A stretch of 64,000 nt of DNA from Micromonospora thermarum (GTDB lineage Bacteria; Actinomycetota; Actinomycetes; Mycobacteriales; Micromonosporaceae), in NCBI RefSeq assembly GCF_012034245.1, contig NZ_JAATEO010000001.1, positions 124,001 through 188,000 on the forward strand. Reading direction: 5' to 3'. The position numbers were made by a program, and so were the translations under genes. Under the pieces are notes generated by a model that worked only from the letters and a program-made list of their open reading frames with translations, was not told the DNA's origin and searched no databases. This document shows, piece by piece, positions 18,649 to 27,672 of this stretch (positions within the stretch are counted from its first letter, which is position 1; each line of letters begins with the position of its first letter).

Positions 18649-18744
18649 CCAGCCGGACGGCTGAGCATGGCGCCGGGTCACGGGGGAACTCCGGTCCGCG
18701 TCGACGCGGTCCGCCACTCCACGTCCGGCCCCTTCGGCGACTAC

Positions 18745-18773
18745 TTGCGGTCAACCTCTAGATTGGCTAGTAC
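18745..18773 (+). promoter_or_regulatory. Candidate promoter of the pseudokinase-sigM operon
   Basis: TTGCGG (18745-18750) and TAGTAC (18768-18773) are separated by 17 bases. It lies in a locally AT-richer stretch and points toward the pseudokinase gene about 250 bases downstream. Confidence 0.4.
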
Positions 18774-19023
18774 ATGTGCCAGCAACGTGGCTGACATCGG
18801 TCGTAACCGGACGAGTCCCCCGACCGACGGCAGTCTCCACCGGTGCGGCGGGAAGATGACATGTCGAGGAGCGGGCCATCACGGGTAAGGTCGCTCTCGA
18901 CGGGTACGGCAGGCGCAGGCGCTCACGCCGACGCCGGTCGGCCGGTTCCGGGAAAGCAGAGCGGAAGCCACAATGCCCAGCAGCACGGGTCCATCGATCG
19001 ACACGATCACCGAGGGAGGACGG

Positions 19024-20586
19024 GTGACCCAGGTCGGCGAGGGTCAGGAGGCGGACGAGAGCGCTCCGCCGGTCATGACCTTCGGTGCTCCGACGGCCGG
19101 TGAGATCCTCGCCGAGCGGTACGAACTCGTCGAGCACATCAACAACGACAGCGCGGGCCGTCTGGTCTGGCGCGGGGTCGACGTCGTGCTGCGCCGCCCC
19201 GTCGCGGTGGTGCTGCGCTACCCGGGTGGCGACTCCGCCACCGAGATGCTCCAGGCCGCTGTCGCGGCCAGCCGGGTCATCCACCCCAACCTCGTCGGCG
19301 TCTACGACGCGATCGACGAGGCCGACCGGGCGTACGTGGTCCGTGAGTGGGTCGACGGGCAGTCCCTGCGCGAGCTGGTCACCGAGGAGCCGCTGGATCC
19401 CGCCCGCGCCACCGCCGTCGGCAACGCCGTGGCCAGCGCCCTCGCCGCCGTGCACGCCACCGGGATGGTGCACGGCAACGTCCACCCCGGCACCGTCATG
19501 ATCAGTGACGACGGCCGGGTGGTCCTCGCCGACGCGCGCACGGACGGGGACGACAGCCAGGAGAGCGACGTCCGGGCGGTCGGCGGTGTCCTCTACTTCG
19601 CCCTCACCGGCTACTGGCCGCACACCGAGGTCCCGCTGCGCGGGGCCACCGCCGGCCACGGTCGCGCCGCGATCCCGGACGCCGTCCGCGACGCCGGTGG
19701 CGCCATCGCCGCACCGCGGCAGGTCCGGGCCGGCGTCCCGGCGTACCTGGACGACCTCACGATGGACCTGCTGGACGCCGAGATCGCGCCCCCGCCGTCG
19801 GATGTGCTCGCGGCGGAGCTGGCCCGGCTGGACGTCCCGGCCGACGAGCACTTCCTGGACAACACCGGCCCGCTACGCTTCGCCGCCGAGGCCGAGGACG
19901 AGCCGTCCCCGCTGGCCGCCGCGGGTGGGCGCAAGGTCGCCATCGGCATCGCCGGCCTGCTCGCCGTCGCCCTGGTGGGCCTGCTGGTGGGCATCAGCGC
20001 ACTGGGTGGCGGTGACGACCGGGACCGGCGACCCGACGCCGCCAGCGCCCCGACCGCCAGCGCCCCGGTTGGAGAAGCGACCCCGGTCCCCGCCGTTGTC
20101 GGCCCGCTCACGATCCGCGACGCGAAGATCATCGACCCGGACAGTCGGGACCGCCAGGAGGTCCGGGACGCCGAGAAGGTGTTCGACACGAAGCTGGATG
20201 AGGGCTGGGAGACCCAGACCTACCGGGATCACGCGAACTTCGGCAACTTCAAGCGCGGCATGGGCATCTGGATCGACCTCGGCGAGCCCCGCAGCGTCAA
20301 GTCGCTGAAGGTGGAACTCTCGGCGCGGGGTGCATCGGCCCAGCTCTACACCGGGGCCAAGGAACACCCCTCGTCGGACGCGGGAGACGAGGCGCTCTAC
20401 AAGGAGTACGTCACCAAAAAGAACGCGATCGGCGAGCCGTTGGAGAACGGTGACACCACCATGACCTTCAACGCCTTCGACCCGAACGCGAAATACCGCT
20501 ACCTGCTGTTCTGGCTCACCGAGCTGCCGCCGAGCGACGGTGGTTACAAGATCGGTGTCCAGGAGATCACGGTTCAGGGGTCGTGA
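19024..20586 (+). CDS. Membrane-anchored serine/threonine pseudokinase-like protein
   Basis: This 520-residue protein has a kinase-like fold at about residues 30-265, one transmembrane helix near 303-325 and an extracellular C-terminal beta domain of about 150 residues resembling discoidin-type sugar-binding modules. Key kinase residues are missing. The VAVK lysine region reads VAVVLRY. The catalytic HRD loop reads HGNVHP, and the DFG Asp position reads VLADA. It is therefore probably inactive. It corresponds to the intracellular pseudokinase half of M. tuberculosis MviN (Rv3910), which binds FhaA. The GTG at 19024 has GGGAGG at good spacing. An in-frame ATG at 18973 would add 17 residues. 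The neighbour murJ supports a role in controlling lipid II flipping. Confidence 0.8.
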   Translation: MTQVGEGQEADESAPPVMTFGAPTAGEILAERYELVEHINNDSAGRLVWRGVDVVLRRPVAVVLRYPGGDSATEMLQAAVAASRVIHPNLVGVYDAIDEADRAYVVREWVDGQSLRELVTEEPLDPARATAVGNAVASALAAVHATGMVHGNVHPGTVMISDDGRVVLADARTDGDDSQESDVRAVGGVLYFALTGYWPHTEVPLRGATAGHGRAAIPDAVRDAGGAIAAPRQVRAGVPAYLDDLTMDLLDAEIAPPPSDVLAAELARLDVPADEHFLDNTGPLRFAAEAEDEPSPLAAAGGRKVAIGIAGLLAVALVGLLVGISALGGGDDRDRRPDAASAPTASAPVGEATPVPAVVGPLTIRDAKIIDPDSRDRQEVRDAEKVFDTKLDEGWETQTYRDHANFGNFKRGMGIWIDLGEPRSVKSLKVELSARGASAQLYTGAKEHPSSDAGDEALYKEYVTKKNAIGEPLENGDTTMTFNAFDPNAKYRYLLFWLTELPPSDGGYKIGVQEITVQGS

Positions 20587-20629
20587 GCCGGCGGCCACGC
20601 ACCGGGCACCGCCTCCGCCGGACGTGGTG

Positions 20630-21388
20630 ATGGAGGCACGCGGGACGGCCGGACCCTTGGCGGGCGACGGAGGCACGGCATCCGCCCCGACACCGTCCGA
20701 CGTCGACCTGCTGCACGCGCACGTCGCGGGCGACCGGGACGCCTTCGCCGAGCTGTTCCACCGGCACCGGGACCGCCTCTGGGCGGTCGCGCTGCGCACG
20801 CTCGGCGACCGCGAGGAGGCCGCTGACGCCCTCCAGGACGCGCTGCTCTCCGCACACCGCGCCGCCGACCGGTTCCGGGGTGACTCGGCGGTGACCACCT
20901 GGCTCCACCGGATCGTGGTCAACGCCTGCCTCGACCGCATCCGGCGCCGGCAGGCGCATCCGACGGTGCCGCTGCCCGACGGCGTCCGCGATGCCGAGGG
21001 TGGGACCGGGGCTGTCGAGCCCGCCGCCCCCGCACCGGATCACGACACCGCCCTGGTGGTACGGCAGGCGCTGGCGACGTTGCCGGCCGAGCAGCGCGCC
21101 GCGCTGGTCCTGGTCGACGTGCAGGGCTACCCGGTCGCCGAGGTCGCCCGCATCCTCGGGGTGGCCGAGGGGACGGTGAAGAGCCGGTGCGCCCGCGGAC
21201 GGGCCCGCCTGGCGACGGTCCTCGGTCATCTCCGCCCCGGGCCGGGCACCGGCTCCGCCCCGGCCGGCGACCCGGTTCGTGCCGGCGGGAACGTGCCGAC
21301 CGTCACCCGGGGGAACCCAGAGGCGCCCGGGGGCGTCCGATCGGGGTCGGGGCGGTCCCGGCGCGACACCAACCAGGAGGACTCGTGA
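20630..21388 (+). CDS. sigM: ECF RNA polymerase sigma factor SigM
   Basis: This 252-residue ECF sigma factor shows region 2 (HRHRDRLWAVALRTLGDREEAADALQDALL; TWLHRIVVNACLDRIRRRQA). Region 4 follows (LATLPAEQRAALVLVDVQGYPVAEVARILGVAEGTVKSRCARGRARL). A Gly/Ser/Arg-rich tail extends the C-terminus. It occupies the position of sigM (Rv3911) between the mviN region and trxB in mycobacteria. The start is uncertain. I chose the ATG at 20630, but GTG codons at 20624 and 20627 are in frame and no clear Shine-Dalgarno sequence distinguishes them. Its stop overlaps the start of the next gene, the probable anti-sigma protein. Confidence 0.88.
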   Translation: MEARGTAGPLAGDGGTASAPTPSDVDLLHAHVAGDRDAFAELFHRHRDRLWAVALRTLGDREEAADALQDALLSAHRAADRFRGDSAVTTWLHRIVVNACLDRIRRRQAHPTVPLPDGVRDAEGGTGAVEPAAPAPDHDTALVVRQALATLPAEQRAALVLVDVQGYPVAEVARILGVAEGTVKSRCARGRARLATVLGHLRPGPGTGSAPAGDPVRAGGNVPTVTRGNPEAPGGVRSGSGRSRRDTNQEDS

Positions 21389-22320
21389 CGACCGGGGGGT
21401 TCCGGGAGGTCGACCACGACCTGCTCGCCGACTACGTCGGCGGGGCGCTGGACGGCGCCCCGGACGAGATGGTCGTGGCGCGGCTGGTCGAGGAGGACCC
21501 GGCCTGGGCCGAGGCGTACGCCCGGCTCGCCCCGGCGGTCGCGGAGGTGCGCGCCGACCTGCTGGCCTGGGGCGGTGCGGCCGAGGCGATGCCCGCCGAC
21601 GTCACCGACCGGATCGCCGCGGCCCTCGCCGCCGAGGTCGCGCCGTCCGGTACGGGACACGCCGCTCCGGTCGTGCCCAGCCAGCCGCACGGCGGCTCGC
21701 GGCGCCCTGGCGGCGTACCCCGGTCGGGAGTGTCCGTGACGACCGGGCCGGGCCGGCGGCGCCGGCGCTGGGCGCGGATCGGCGCCCCGGTCGCGCTCGC
21801 CGCGGTGGCGGTGACCGCCGCCGGGCTGCTCGGCCTCGACCAGCTCGGGAGCGGGAACGGTCACGACAGCGCGGTCACCGGTACGGCTCGCGACGAGGCG
21901 GCACCGGCCGCCGCCCAGCCGTTCCGTACGGCCGGCCCGCCCCTGCACACCGGCGCGGACTACACGCCGGAAGGGCTGGGCGCGCTGGCCGCCTCCGTGC
22001 GGGCGCAGCAGTTCTCCAGTCCGGGCAAGGCATCGCAGCCCGGCATGGACACGGAGGGCGGCCGGGTGGCCGGTCCCATCGGGCTCGACCGGCTCGAGGA
22101 CCCGGCGGCGCTCGCCGCCTGCCTCACCGAGATCGGCAACGAGCACGGGAACGGGGCGCTCGTGGTCGACCTGGTCGACTACGCGCGCTTCCAGGGCCGG
22201 CCGGCGCTGGTCGTCCGGTTCACCGACGCGTCCGGAGCCCGCTGGGCCTGGGTCAGCGGGCCGGAGTGCGGCGTGCCCGGGTCCGCCTCGGACGCCCGCT
22301 ACCGGGCGCGGGTAGGGTGA
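21385..22320 (+). CDS. Putative membrane anti-sigma factor paired with SigM
   Basis: This 311-residue single-pass membrane protein has a cytosolic domain (residues 1-125) opening with a helical region VDHDLLADYVGGALDG, reminiscent of anti-sigma domains. An Arg-rich stop-transfer segment and one transmembrane helix (about 131-152) follow, then an extracytoplasmic domain of about 155 residues. The GTG overlaps the sigM stop (GTGA) and is preceded by CAGGAGG, so the pair is translationally coupled. No classical ZAS HxxxCxxC motif is visible. Coupling and topology support an anti-SigM role like RsmA (Rv3912), but this is inference. Confidence 0.7.
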   Translation: MTTGGFREVDHDLLADYVGGALDGAPDEMVVARLVEEDPAWAEAYARLAPAVAEVRADLLAWGGAAEAMPADVTDRIAAALAAEVAPSGTGHAAPVVPSQPHGGSRRPGGVPRSGVSVTTGPGRRRRRWARIGAPVALAAVAVTAAGLLGLDQLGSGNGHDSAVTGTARDEAAPAAAQPFRTAGPPLHTGADYTPEGLGALAASVRAQQFSSPGKASQPGMDTEGGRVAGPIGLDRLEDPAALAACLTEIGNEHGNGALVVDLVDYARFQGRPALVVRFTDASGARWAWVSGPECGVPGSASDARYRARVG

Positions 22321-22501
22321 AACCACGGTCGTAGGGTTTCGCCCGGCGACGTGACGTGACCCACCGGATGACCGGCTCGGGAATCCCCGGTTCGTACGAT
22401 GACGTTCTGCACATCAGCTGCCGGTACCGGCTGAGGTTGCCGGCACCGGATCGGCATCGGTGCGCGCCGATGGCGAACACACACACAATCGGGAGACGGC
22501 A

Positions 22502-23455
22502 GTGGACGAGGTCCGCAACCTGATCATCATCGGCTCCGGGCCGGCCGGCTACACGGCGGCGGTCTACGCCGCGCGCGCCAACCTCAAGCCGCTGGTCATC
22601 GAGGGCGTTCAGTCCGGCGGTGCGCTGATGACGACCACCGAGGTGGAGAACTTCCCCGGTTTCGCCGACGGCATCCTCGGCCCCGAGCTGATGGACAACA
22701 TGCGCAAGCAGGCCGAGCGGTTCGGCGCGGAGTTCCTGACCGACGACGTCACCCGCGTCGAGCTCAAGGACACCGGCGAGATCGGCTCGGACGCGGTCAG
22801 CACCGTCTGGGTGGGCGAGACCGCCTACCGGGCCAGGGCCGTCATCCTCGCCACCGGCTCCGCCTGGCGCCCGCTGGGCGTGCCCGGCGAGCAGGAGTAC
22901 CTCGGCCACGGCGTCTCCTCCTGCGCCACCTGTGACGGCTTCTTCTTCCGCAACCAGCACATCGTCGTCGTCGGCGGAGGTGACTCGGCGATGGAGGAGG
23001 CCAGCTTCCTGACCCGGTTCGCCGAGTCGGTGACGATCATCCACCGTCGCGACACGTTCCGCGCCAGCAAGATCATGGCGCAGCGCGCGATGGGCAACGA
23101 CAAGATCAAGGTCGAGTGGAACACGGTCGTCGAGGAGATCCTGGGCGCCGACGGCAAGGTCTCCGGCGTCCGCCTCCGCAACGTGCACACCGGCGAGACC
23201 AAGGTGCTCGACGTGACCGGCGTCTTCGTGGCCATCGGCCACGATCCCCGCAGCGAACTCTTCCGTGGCCAGGTGGACCTGGACGGCGAGGGGTACGTGA
23301 AGGTCCAGGCGCCCAGCACCCGGACCAGCATCCCGGGCGTCTTCGCCGCCGGTGACCTGGTCGACCACACCTACCGGCAGGCGATCACCGCCGCCGGCAC
23401 GGGCTGCGCCGCCGCCCTGGACGCCGAGCGCTTCATCGCCACGATCCAGGGCTGA
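22502..23455 (+). CDS. trxB: Thioredoxin reductase
   Basis: This 317-residue FAD/NADPH-dependent enzyme reduces thioredoxin. It shows the N-terminal FAD-binding [18 protein letters not shown], the redox disulfide [10 protein letters not shown] near residue 140, the NADPH motif [12 protein letters not shown] and the C-terminal FAD motif [19 protein letters not shown]. The GTG at 22502 has GGGAGA upstream. A longer frame from 22460 starts in untranslated-looking sequence. It is followed by trxA after 30 bases, so the two form an operon that in related bacteria belongs to the disulfide-stress regulon. Confidence 0.95.
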   Translation: MDEVRNLIIIGSGPAGYTAAVYAARANLKPLVIEGVQSGGALMTTTEVENFPGFADGILGPELMDNMRKQAERFGAEFLTDDVTRVELKDTGEIGSDAVSTVWVGETAYRARAVILATGSAWRPLGVPGEQEYLGHGVSSCATCDGFFFRNQHIVVVGGGDSAMEEASFLTRFAESVTIIHRRDTFRASKIMAQRAMGNDKIKVEWNTVVEEILGADGKVSGVRLRNVHTGETKVLDVTGVFVAIGHDPRSELFRGQVDLDGEGYVKVQAPSTRTSIPGVFAAGDLVDHTYRQAITAAGTGCAAALDAERFIATIQG

Positions 23456-23485
23456 ACAACCGAAACAATCCCGAGGAGGGTCGTA

Positions 23486-23809
23486 GTGGGAGCAACCAAG
23501 TCGGTCACCGACGCCAGTTTCGCCACCGACGTGCTGGAGTCCGACAAGCCGGTTCTGGTGGACTTCTGGGCCGAGTGGTGCGGGCCGTGCCGGAAGGTGT
23601 CGCCGCTGCTCGAGGAGATCGCCGGCGAGATGGGTGACCAGGTCACCATCGTCAAGCTCAACATCGACGAGAACCCGGAGACCGCCCGCACGTACCGCGT
23701 CATGTCGGTGCCGACCCTCACCGTGTTCAAGAACGGCGAGCCGGTGCAGTCGATCGCCGGCGCCAAGCCGAAGGGCGAGCTGGTCAAGCTCATCCAGTCG
23801 GCGCTCTGA
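23486..23809 (+). CDS. trxA: Thioredoxin
   Basis: This 107-residue thioredoxin has the active site FWAEWCGPCRKVSP near residues 28-41 and the cis-Pro segment MSVPTLTVFKNGE. Length and motifs are canonical. It follows trxB closely, with GAGGAGGG upstream of its GTG, and is closed by a strong terminator. It serves as the general cytosolic disulfide reductant. Confidence 0.96.
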   Translation: MGATKSVTDASFATDVLESDKPVLVDFWAEWCGPCRKVSPLLEEIAGEMGDQVTIVKLNIDENPETARTYRVMSVPTLTVFKNGEPVQSIAGAKPKGELVKLIQSAL

Positions 23810-23825
23810 CCTGCACTGACGCCTC

Positions 23826-23870
23826 CGACCCCGCACCCGGCAGCACACGGGTGCGGGGTCGACGTCTTTT
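23826..23870 (+). terminator. Terminator of the trxB-trxA operon
   Basis: A perfect 14-bp GC-rich stem (23826-23839 with 23848-23861) has an 8-base loop. It is followed by ACGTCTTTT, a partial U-tract. Confidence 0.85.
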
Positions 23871-23915
23871 CCCGGCCCGCACACCTCCGGCCCGGCGAGC
23901 GCATAACCTCAACCC

Positions 23916-24077
23916 AGAGGCTGTCGGGAAACCCCGGGGCGAGCGAGGCGGAGTCCAGCCGGGGATCCGGCGAGGCGGAGGTCGTCCGGATCCCGGTGTC
24001 TATCCGGACCGGCCTCCGACACCGCCGGTCGTCGGCTGGGCCCGCCGCAGCCGCTGGGGGGGTTCCCGACAGCCTCT
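23916..24077. repeat. Dispersed 162-bp repeat with terminal inverted repeats, copy 1
   Basis: The element starts AGAGGCTGTCGGGAAACCCC and ends with the near-complement of that sequence. Internal segments such as GGGGCGAGCGAGGCG, TCCGGACCGGCCTCCGAC and CGTCGGCTGGGCCCGCC are shared with a second copy at 37104-37267 in the same orientation. It occupies the gap between the trx terminator and cwlM and encodes no evident protein. I found no clear target-site duplication. It may be a MITE or a structured RNA-like repeat. Confidence 0.85.
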
Positions 24078-24121
24078 CAGGGCCGCCCGGCCAGCCAGCG
24101 TCCGTGCAGAGGGGGTCGAGC

Positions 24122-25285
24122 GTGCGTCCGATCCGATCTGGTGACCGTGGACCAGCGGTCACGGAGATCCGTACCGTGCTGGCCACCCTCGACCTGCTCT
24201 CGCCCTCGGTACCGGATGCCGACGAGTTCGACGCACACACCGAACGGGCCGTGCGGGCGTTCCAGCAGTCCCGTGGTCTGAGCGTGGACGGTCGGGTCGG
24301 CGCCGAGACGTGGCGGGCCCTGGACGCCGCCCGTTGGCGGCTCGGCGCCCGCACCCTCTACCACGCGGTGCCCGAACCGCTCACCGGCGAGGACGTCCGG
24401 TCGCTCCAGGAACGGCTGCTCGAGATGGGGTACGACGTGGGCCGGGCGGACGCGATCTACGGCGTACGGACCTCGCGGGCCGTCGCCCAGTTCCAGCGGG
24501 AGGTGGGGCTGCCCCCGGACGGCACCTGCGGACCGCACACCATGAACGCCCTGCGCCGGCTCGGCCGCAAGGTCGTCGGCGGGCGGCCGCAGTGGCTGCG
24601 TGAGTCCGACGCGATCCGGCAGTCCGGGCCCACCCTGGTCGGGCGCACCATCGTCGTCGACCCCGGCCACGGCGGCACCGACCCCGGTGTGGTGGTGCCC
24701 GACGGTGCGCTGCGCTGGACCGAGGCGGACCTGGTCCACGACCTCGCCAGCCGGCTGGAGGGGCGGCTCGCGGCGGCCGGAGTGCGGGTGCAGCTCACCC
24801 GCGGGCCGGCGCTGCGGGAGTGCCTGCCCGACGTCGACCGGGCACACCTGGCCAACTCGCTCGGCGCCGACGTGTTCATCTCGCTCCACCTCGACGGGCA
24901 CGCCAACCCGGCCGCCGAGGGTGTGGCGACGTACCACTACGGCACCGACAACGGGGTGACCTCGGCGACCGGGGAGCGGCTGGCGGGTCTCGTGCAGCGG
25001 GAGATCGTCGCGCGGACCGGGCTGCGGGACTGCCGCACCCACGCCAAGGCGTGGGACCTGCTGCGGCTCACCCGGATGCCGGCGGTCCGCGTCGAGGTGG
25101 GCTACCTGACCTCGCCCACCGACCGGGCCCAGCTGGTCGACCCGCGCTTCCGGGACCGGGTGGTGGAGGCGATCGTCGCCGCCGTGCAGCGGATGTACTA
25201 CCCGGTCGAACGGGACGTCCCGACCGGGTCGATCGACGTGAGCGAGCTGCGGGCCGTGGTGGCCGCCGGGACGGTGGTCGACTGA
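24122..25285 (+). CDS. cwlM: CwlM-type N-acetylmuramoyl-L-alanine amidase-fold protein
   Basis: This 387-residue protein has two peptidoglycan-binding-type repeats (residues ~1-70 and ~83-155), then an Amidase_3 domain (about 175-370). Zinc-ligand positions are filled by His in VVDPGHGGTDPG, Glu in LRWTEADL and His in ISLHLDGHAN. The catalytic Glu lies in RVEVGYLTS. In M. tuberculosis CwlM, as I recall it, the first motif reads PGRGG and the last DIGY, fitting its role as a cytosolic activator of MurA. Here the residues look compatible with amidase activity. No signal peptide is seen. The GTG at 24122 begins the conserved region. It lies between trxA and the acetyltransferase gene, as in mycobacteria. 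Confidence 0.85.
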   Translation: MRPIRSGDRGPAVTEIRTVLATLDLLSPSVPDADEFDAHTERAVRAFQQSRGLSVDGRVGAETWRALDAARWRLGARTLYHAVPEPLTGEDVRSLQERLLEMGYDVGRADAIYGVRTSRAVAQFQREVGLPPDGTCGPHTMNALRRLGRKVVGGRPQWLRESDAIRQSGPTLVGRTIVVDPGHGGTDPGVVVPDGALRWTEADLVHDLASRLEGRLAAAGVRVQLTRGPALRECLPDVDRAHLANSLGADVFISLHLDGHANPAAEGVATYHYGTDNGVTSATGERLAGLVQREIVARTGLRDCRTHAKAWDLLRLTRMPAVRVEVGYLTSPTDRAQLVDPRFRDRVVEAIVAAVQRMYYPVERDVPTGSIDVSELRAVVAAGTVVD

Positions 25286-25391
25286 CCGGCCCCGCGGTCG
25301 CTGCCGCTCGGCCGGCGACCGCCGCTCGCCCCGGCCTTCACCTCCGGGGCCGCCGTGGCGCCTCGGGCCGCCGCGGCCCCGGAGGCGGCCG

Positions 25392-26057
25392 TCAGCGGGC
25401 CGTGGAGCGGGTCGCCGGGGCCGGGCGGACCGGCCTCAGCAGCGTCTCCGGGCTCATCGAGCCCAGCAGCTTCTCCAACGCGTACTCGACGTCGGACTTC
25501 CAGCTCAGCGCCGTACGCAGCTCCAGCCGCAGGCGGGGGAAGCGCGGGTGCGGGCGGACCGTCTTGAAGCCCACCGAGAGGAAGAAGTCGGCGGGCGCCA
25601 CGCAGGCCCGCGTCGGGTCGTCGGCGTCACCGAACTTCGCGTCGCCGAACGCCTCGATCGCCTTGATGCCGCGCTTGGTGAGATCCCGGGCGACGCCCTG
25701 GACGAGCATCCGGCCGAGCCCGCCACCGGCGAAGGCGGGCACCACGTTCGCCGTCATGAGCAGCGCCGCGTCGGCCGAGACCGGTGAGGTGGGAAAGGCC
25801 ATCGAGCGCGGCACGTACGCCGGCGGCGCGTACATCACGAAGCCGGCCGGCATGCCGTCGACGTACACCAGCTTGCCGCAGGAGCCCCACTCCAGCAGCG
25901 TCTGGGAGACCCACGCCTCCTTCTCCAGGCCCGGGTCGCCGGCGGCGCACGCCCGGTCCGCGGAGACCGGATCGAGCTCCCAGTAGACGCACTGGCGGCA
26001 CGGGCGGGGCAGGTCCTCCAGGGTGTCGAGGGTCAAGCTGACCAGACGTCGCGACAT
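25392..26057 (-). CDS. GNAT-family acetyltransferase (Rv3916c-like)
   Basis: This 221-residue protein contains a GNAT core. The acetyl-CoA pyrophosphate loop appears as VVPAFAGGGLGRMLVQGVARDL near residues 105-126. The preceding strand TANVV and the FFLSVGFKTVRPH segment are typical. The N-terminus carries a Cys pair (PCRQCVYWELDP) that may bind metal. The gene faces cwlM tail to tail and in mycobacteria sits between cwlM and parB (Rv3916c). The acetyl acceptor is unknown. The ATG at 26057 is the first reasonable start. Confidence 0.75.
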   Translation of the reverse strand: MSRRLVSLTLDTLEDLPRPCRQCVYWELDPVSADRACAAGDPGLEKEAWVSQTLLEWGSCGKLVYVDGMPAGFVMYAPPAYVPRSMAFPTSPVSADAALLMTANVVPAFAGGGLGRMLVQGVARDLTKRGIKAIEAFGDAKFGDADDPTRACVAPADFFLSVGFKTVRPHPRFPRLRLELRTALSWKSDVEYALEKLLGSMSPETLLRPVRPAPATRSTAR

Positions 26058-26351
26058 TGGCGCATCCCCACATTAGGCTCGGAGGTGAGACTGGCACGGA
26101 ACGACACCGCCGCCTTCCCTGCCCCCGACGAGCGATCGTACGCCGCCGACGAACGTCACGGGAGGGGACGCGCAAACGGTCACCGGGGGGAGTGACGGGC
26201 CGTCCGGGATGTGGACCTGGCCGTCCGGCCGGCGACGCACCTGGTGGGTGGCGGCTAGGATCGGCATCCGGCGCCCCGAGTCGCCATGGTCGCCGGAGTC
26301 CCGGGTACGCCCGGGGCGGGGAGGCACCCGAGCACGCATCGAGGTGATGGC

Positions 26352-27665
26352 ATGACCGGCACGACGCTCGACGACTACACCGACCGGTACGCCCGGCGGG
26401 TCCGCGGCATGACGGCCTCGGAGATCCGGGCCCTCTTCGCGGTGGCCAGCCGGCCGGAGGTGGTCTCGCTCGCCGGTGGTGCCCCCTACATCGCCGCCCT
26501 GCCGCTGGACGCGGTCGGCGACATGCTCGGCCGGCTCGGCGCCGACCACGGGGTCACCACCCTCCAGTACGGCATCGGCCAGGGCACCCTCGAGCTGCGC
26601 GAGCGGATCTGCGAGGTGATGGCGCTCTCCGGCATCGACGCGGCGTGCGGCGCCTCCCCGGAGGACGTGGTCGTCACCGTCGGCGGGCAGCAGGCGCTGG
26701 ACCTGGTCGCCCGTCTCTTCCTCGACCCGGGCGACGTGGTGCTCGCCGAGGGTCCGACGTACGTCGGGGCACTCGGGGTGTTCCAGGCCGCCCAGGCACA
26801 GGTCGTGCACGTCCCCATGGACGACGACGGGCTGATTCCGGAGGCACTGGAGGCGGCCATCGCCGAGCAGGCGCGGGCCGGACGCCGGGTGAAGTTCCTC
26901 TACACCATCCCCACCTACCAGAACCCGACCGGCGTGACGCTGACCGAGCAGCGGCGCGAGCGGGTGCTCGACATCTGCGAGCGCGCCGGCCTGCTGGTGG
27001 TCGAGGACGACCCGTACGGCCAGCTCGGCTTCGAGGGTGACGCCCCCGCGCCGCTGCGCGCCCGCCGCCGGGAGGGCGTCTTCTACCTGAGCACGTTCTC
27101 CAAGACCTTCGCCCCGGGCCTGCGCGTGGGCTGGATCCTCGCGCCGCACGCCGTCCGCGACAAGCTGGTGATCGCCAGCGAGGCGCAGATCCTCTGCCCC
27201 AGCGGCTACGCCCAGGCGGCCGTGTCGACGTACCTCGGCACGATGCCGTGGCGCGAGCAGCTGAAGGTCTACCGGGAGGTCTACCGCGAGCGGCGGGACG
27301 CGATGCTCGACGCCCTCGCGGACCTGATGCCCGCCGGCACGACGTGGACCCGCCCCGGCGGCGGTCTCTTCGTGTGGGCCACGCTGCCCGACGGGCTCGA
27401 CTCGAAGGCGATGATGCCGCGCGCCATCGCCGCCCGGGTCGCGTACGTGCCGGGCACCGGCTTCTACGCCGACGGCACCGGCACGGGCCACATGCGGCTC
27501 AACTTCTCCTTCCCGCCGCCAGAGCGGATCCGCGAGGGCGTCCGGCGGCTGGCCGGCGTCATGGAGCAGGACATCGCCATGCGCCGGGTGTTCGGCGCGG
27601 TCGGCCGTCCGGGATCGCGGCGTGGCCAGGCCGGTTCGGACACCCCGGGACCTGACTTGGCATGA
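26352..27665 (+). CDS. PLP-dependent class I/II aminotransferase (MocR/2-aminoadipate type)
   Basis: This 437-residue fold-type I aminotransferase shows SLAGGAPYIAALPLD near the N-terminus, the LQYGIGQG segment, VVTVGGQQALDLVARLF and TIPTYQNPTGVT. The PLP-binding lysine lies in STFSKTFAPGLRVGW, about residue 250. The family includes 2-aminoadipate and aromatic or branched aminotransferases, without the HTH of MocR regulators. The ATG at 26352 is preceded by GAGGTGATGGC. The next gene begins 8 bases later, so this enzyme and the ligase-like enzyme are cotranscribed. A joint role in D-amino-acid or dipeptide metabolism is possible but unproven. Confidence 0.85.
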   Translation: MTGTTLDDYTDRYARRVRGMTASEIRALFAVASRPEVVSLAGGAPYIAALPLDAVGDMLGRLGADHGVTTLQYGIGQGTLELRERICEVMALSGIDAACGASPEDVVVTVGGQQALDLVARLFLDPGDVVLAEGPTYVGALGVFQAAQAQVVHVPMDDDGLIPEALEAAIAEQARAGRRVKFLYTIPTYQNPTGVTLTEQRRERVLDICERAGLLVVEDDPYGQLGFEGDAPAPLRARRREGVFYLSTFSKTFAPGLRVGWILAPHAVRDKLVIASEAQILCPSGYAQAAVSTYLGTMPWREQLKVYREVYRERRDAMLDALADLMPAGTTWTRPGGGLFVWATLPDGLDSKAMMPRAIAARVAYVPGTGFYADGTGTGHMRLNFSFPPPERIREGVRRLAGVMEQDIAMRRVFGAVGRPGSRRGQAGSDTPGPDLA

Positions 27666-27672
27666 TTCCGGC

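Larger units (their letters stand above)
18503..19023. other. Intergenic region between murJ and the pseudokinase gene
   Basis: About 520 bases without a gene. It holds a short GC hairpin just after murJ (18510-18528), two perfect DnaA boxes and a candidate promoter, annotated separately. The remaining ~200 bases up to the pseudokinase start would be its leader. I see no small ORF with coding character. Confidence 0.55.
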
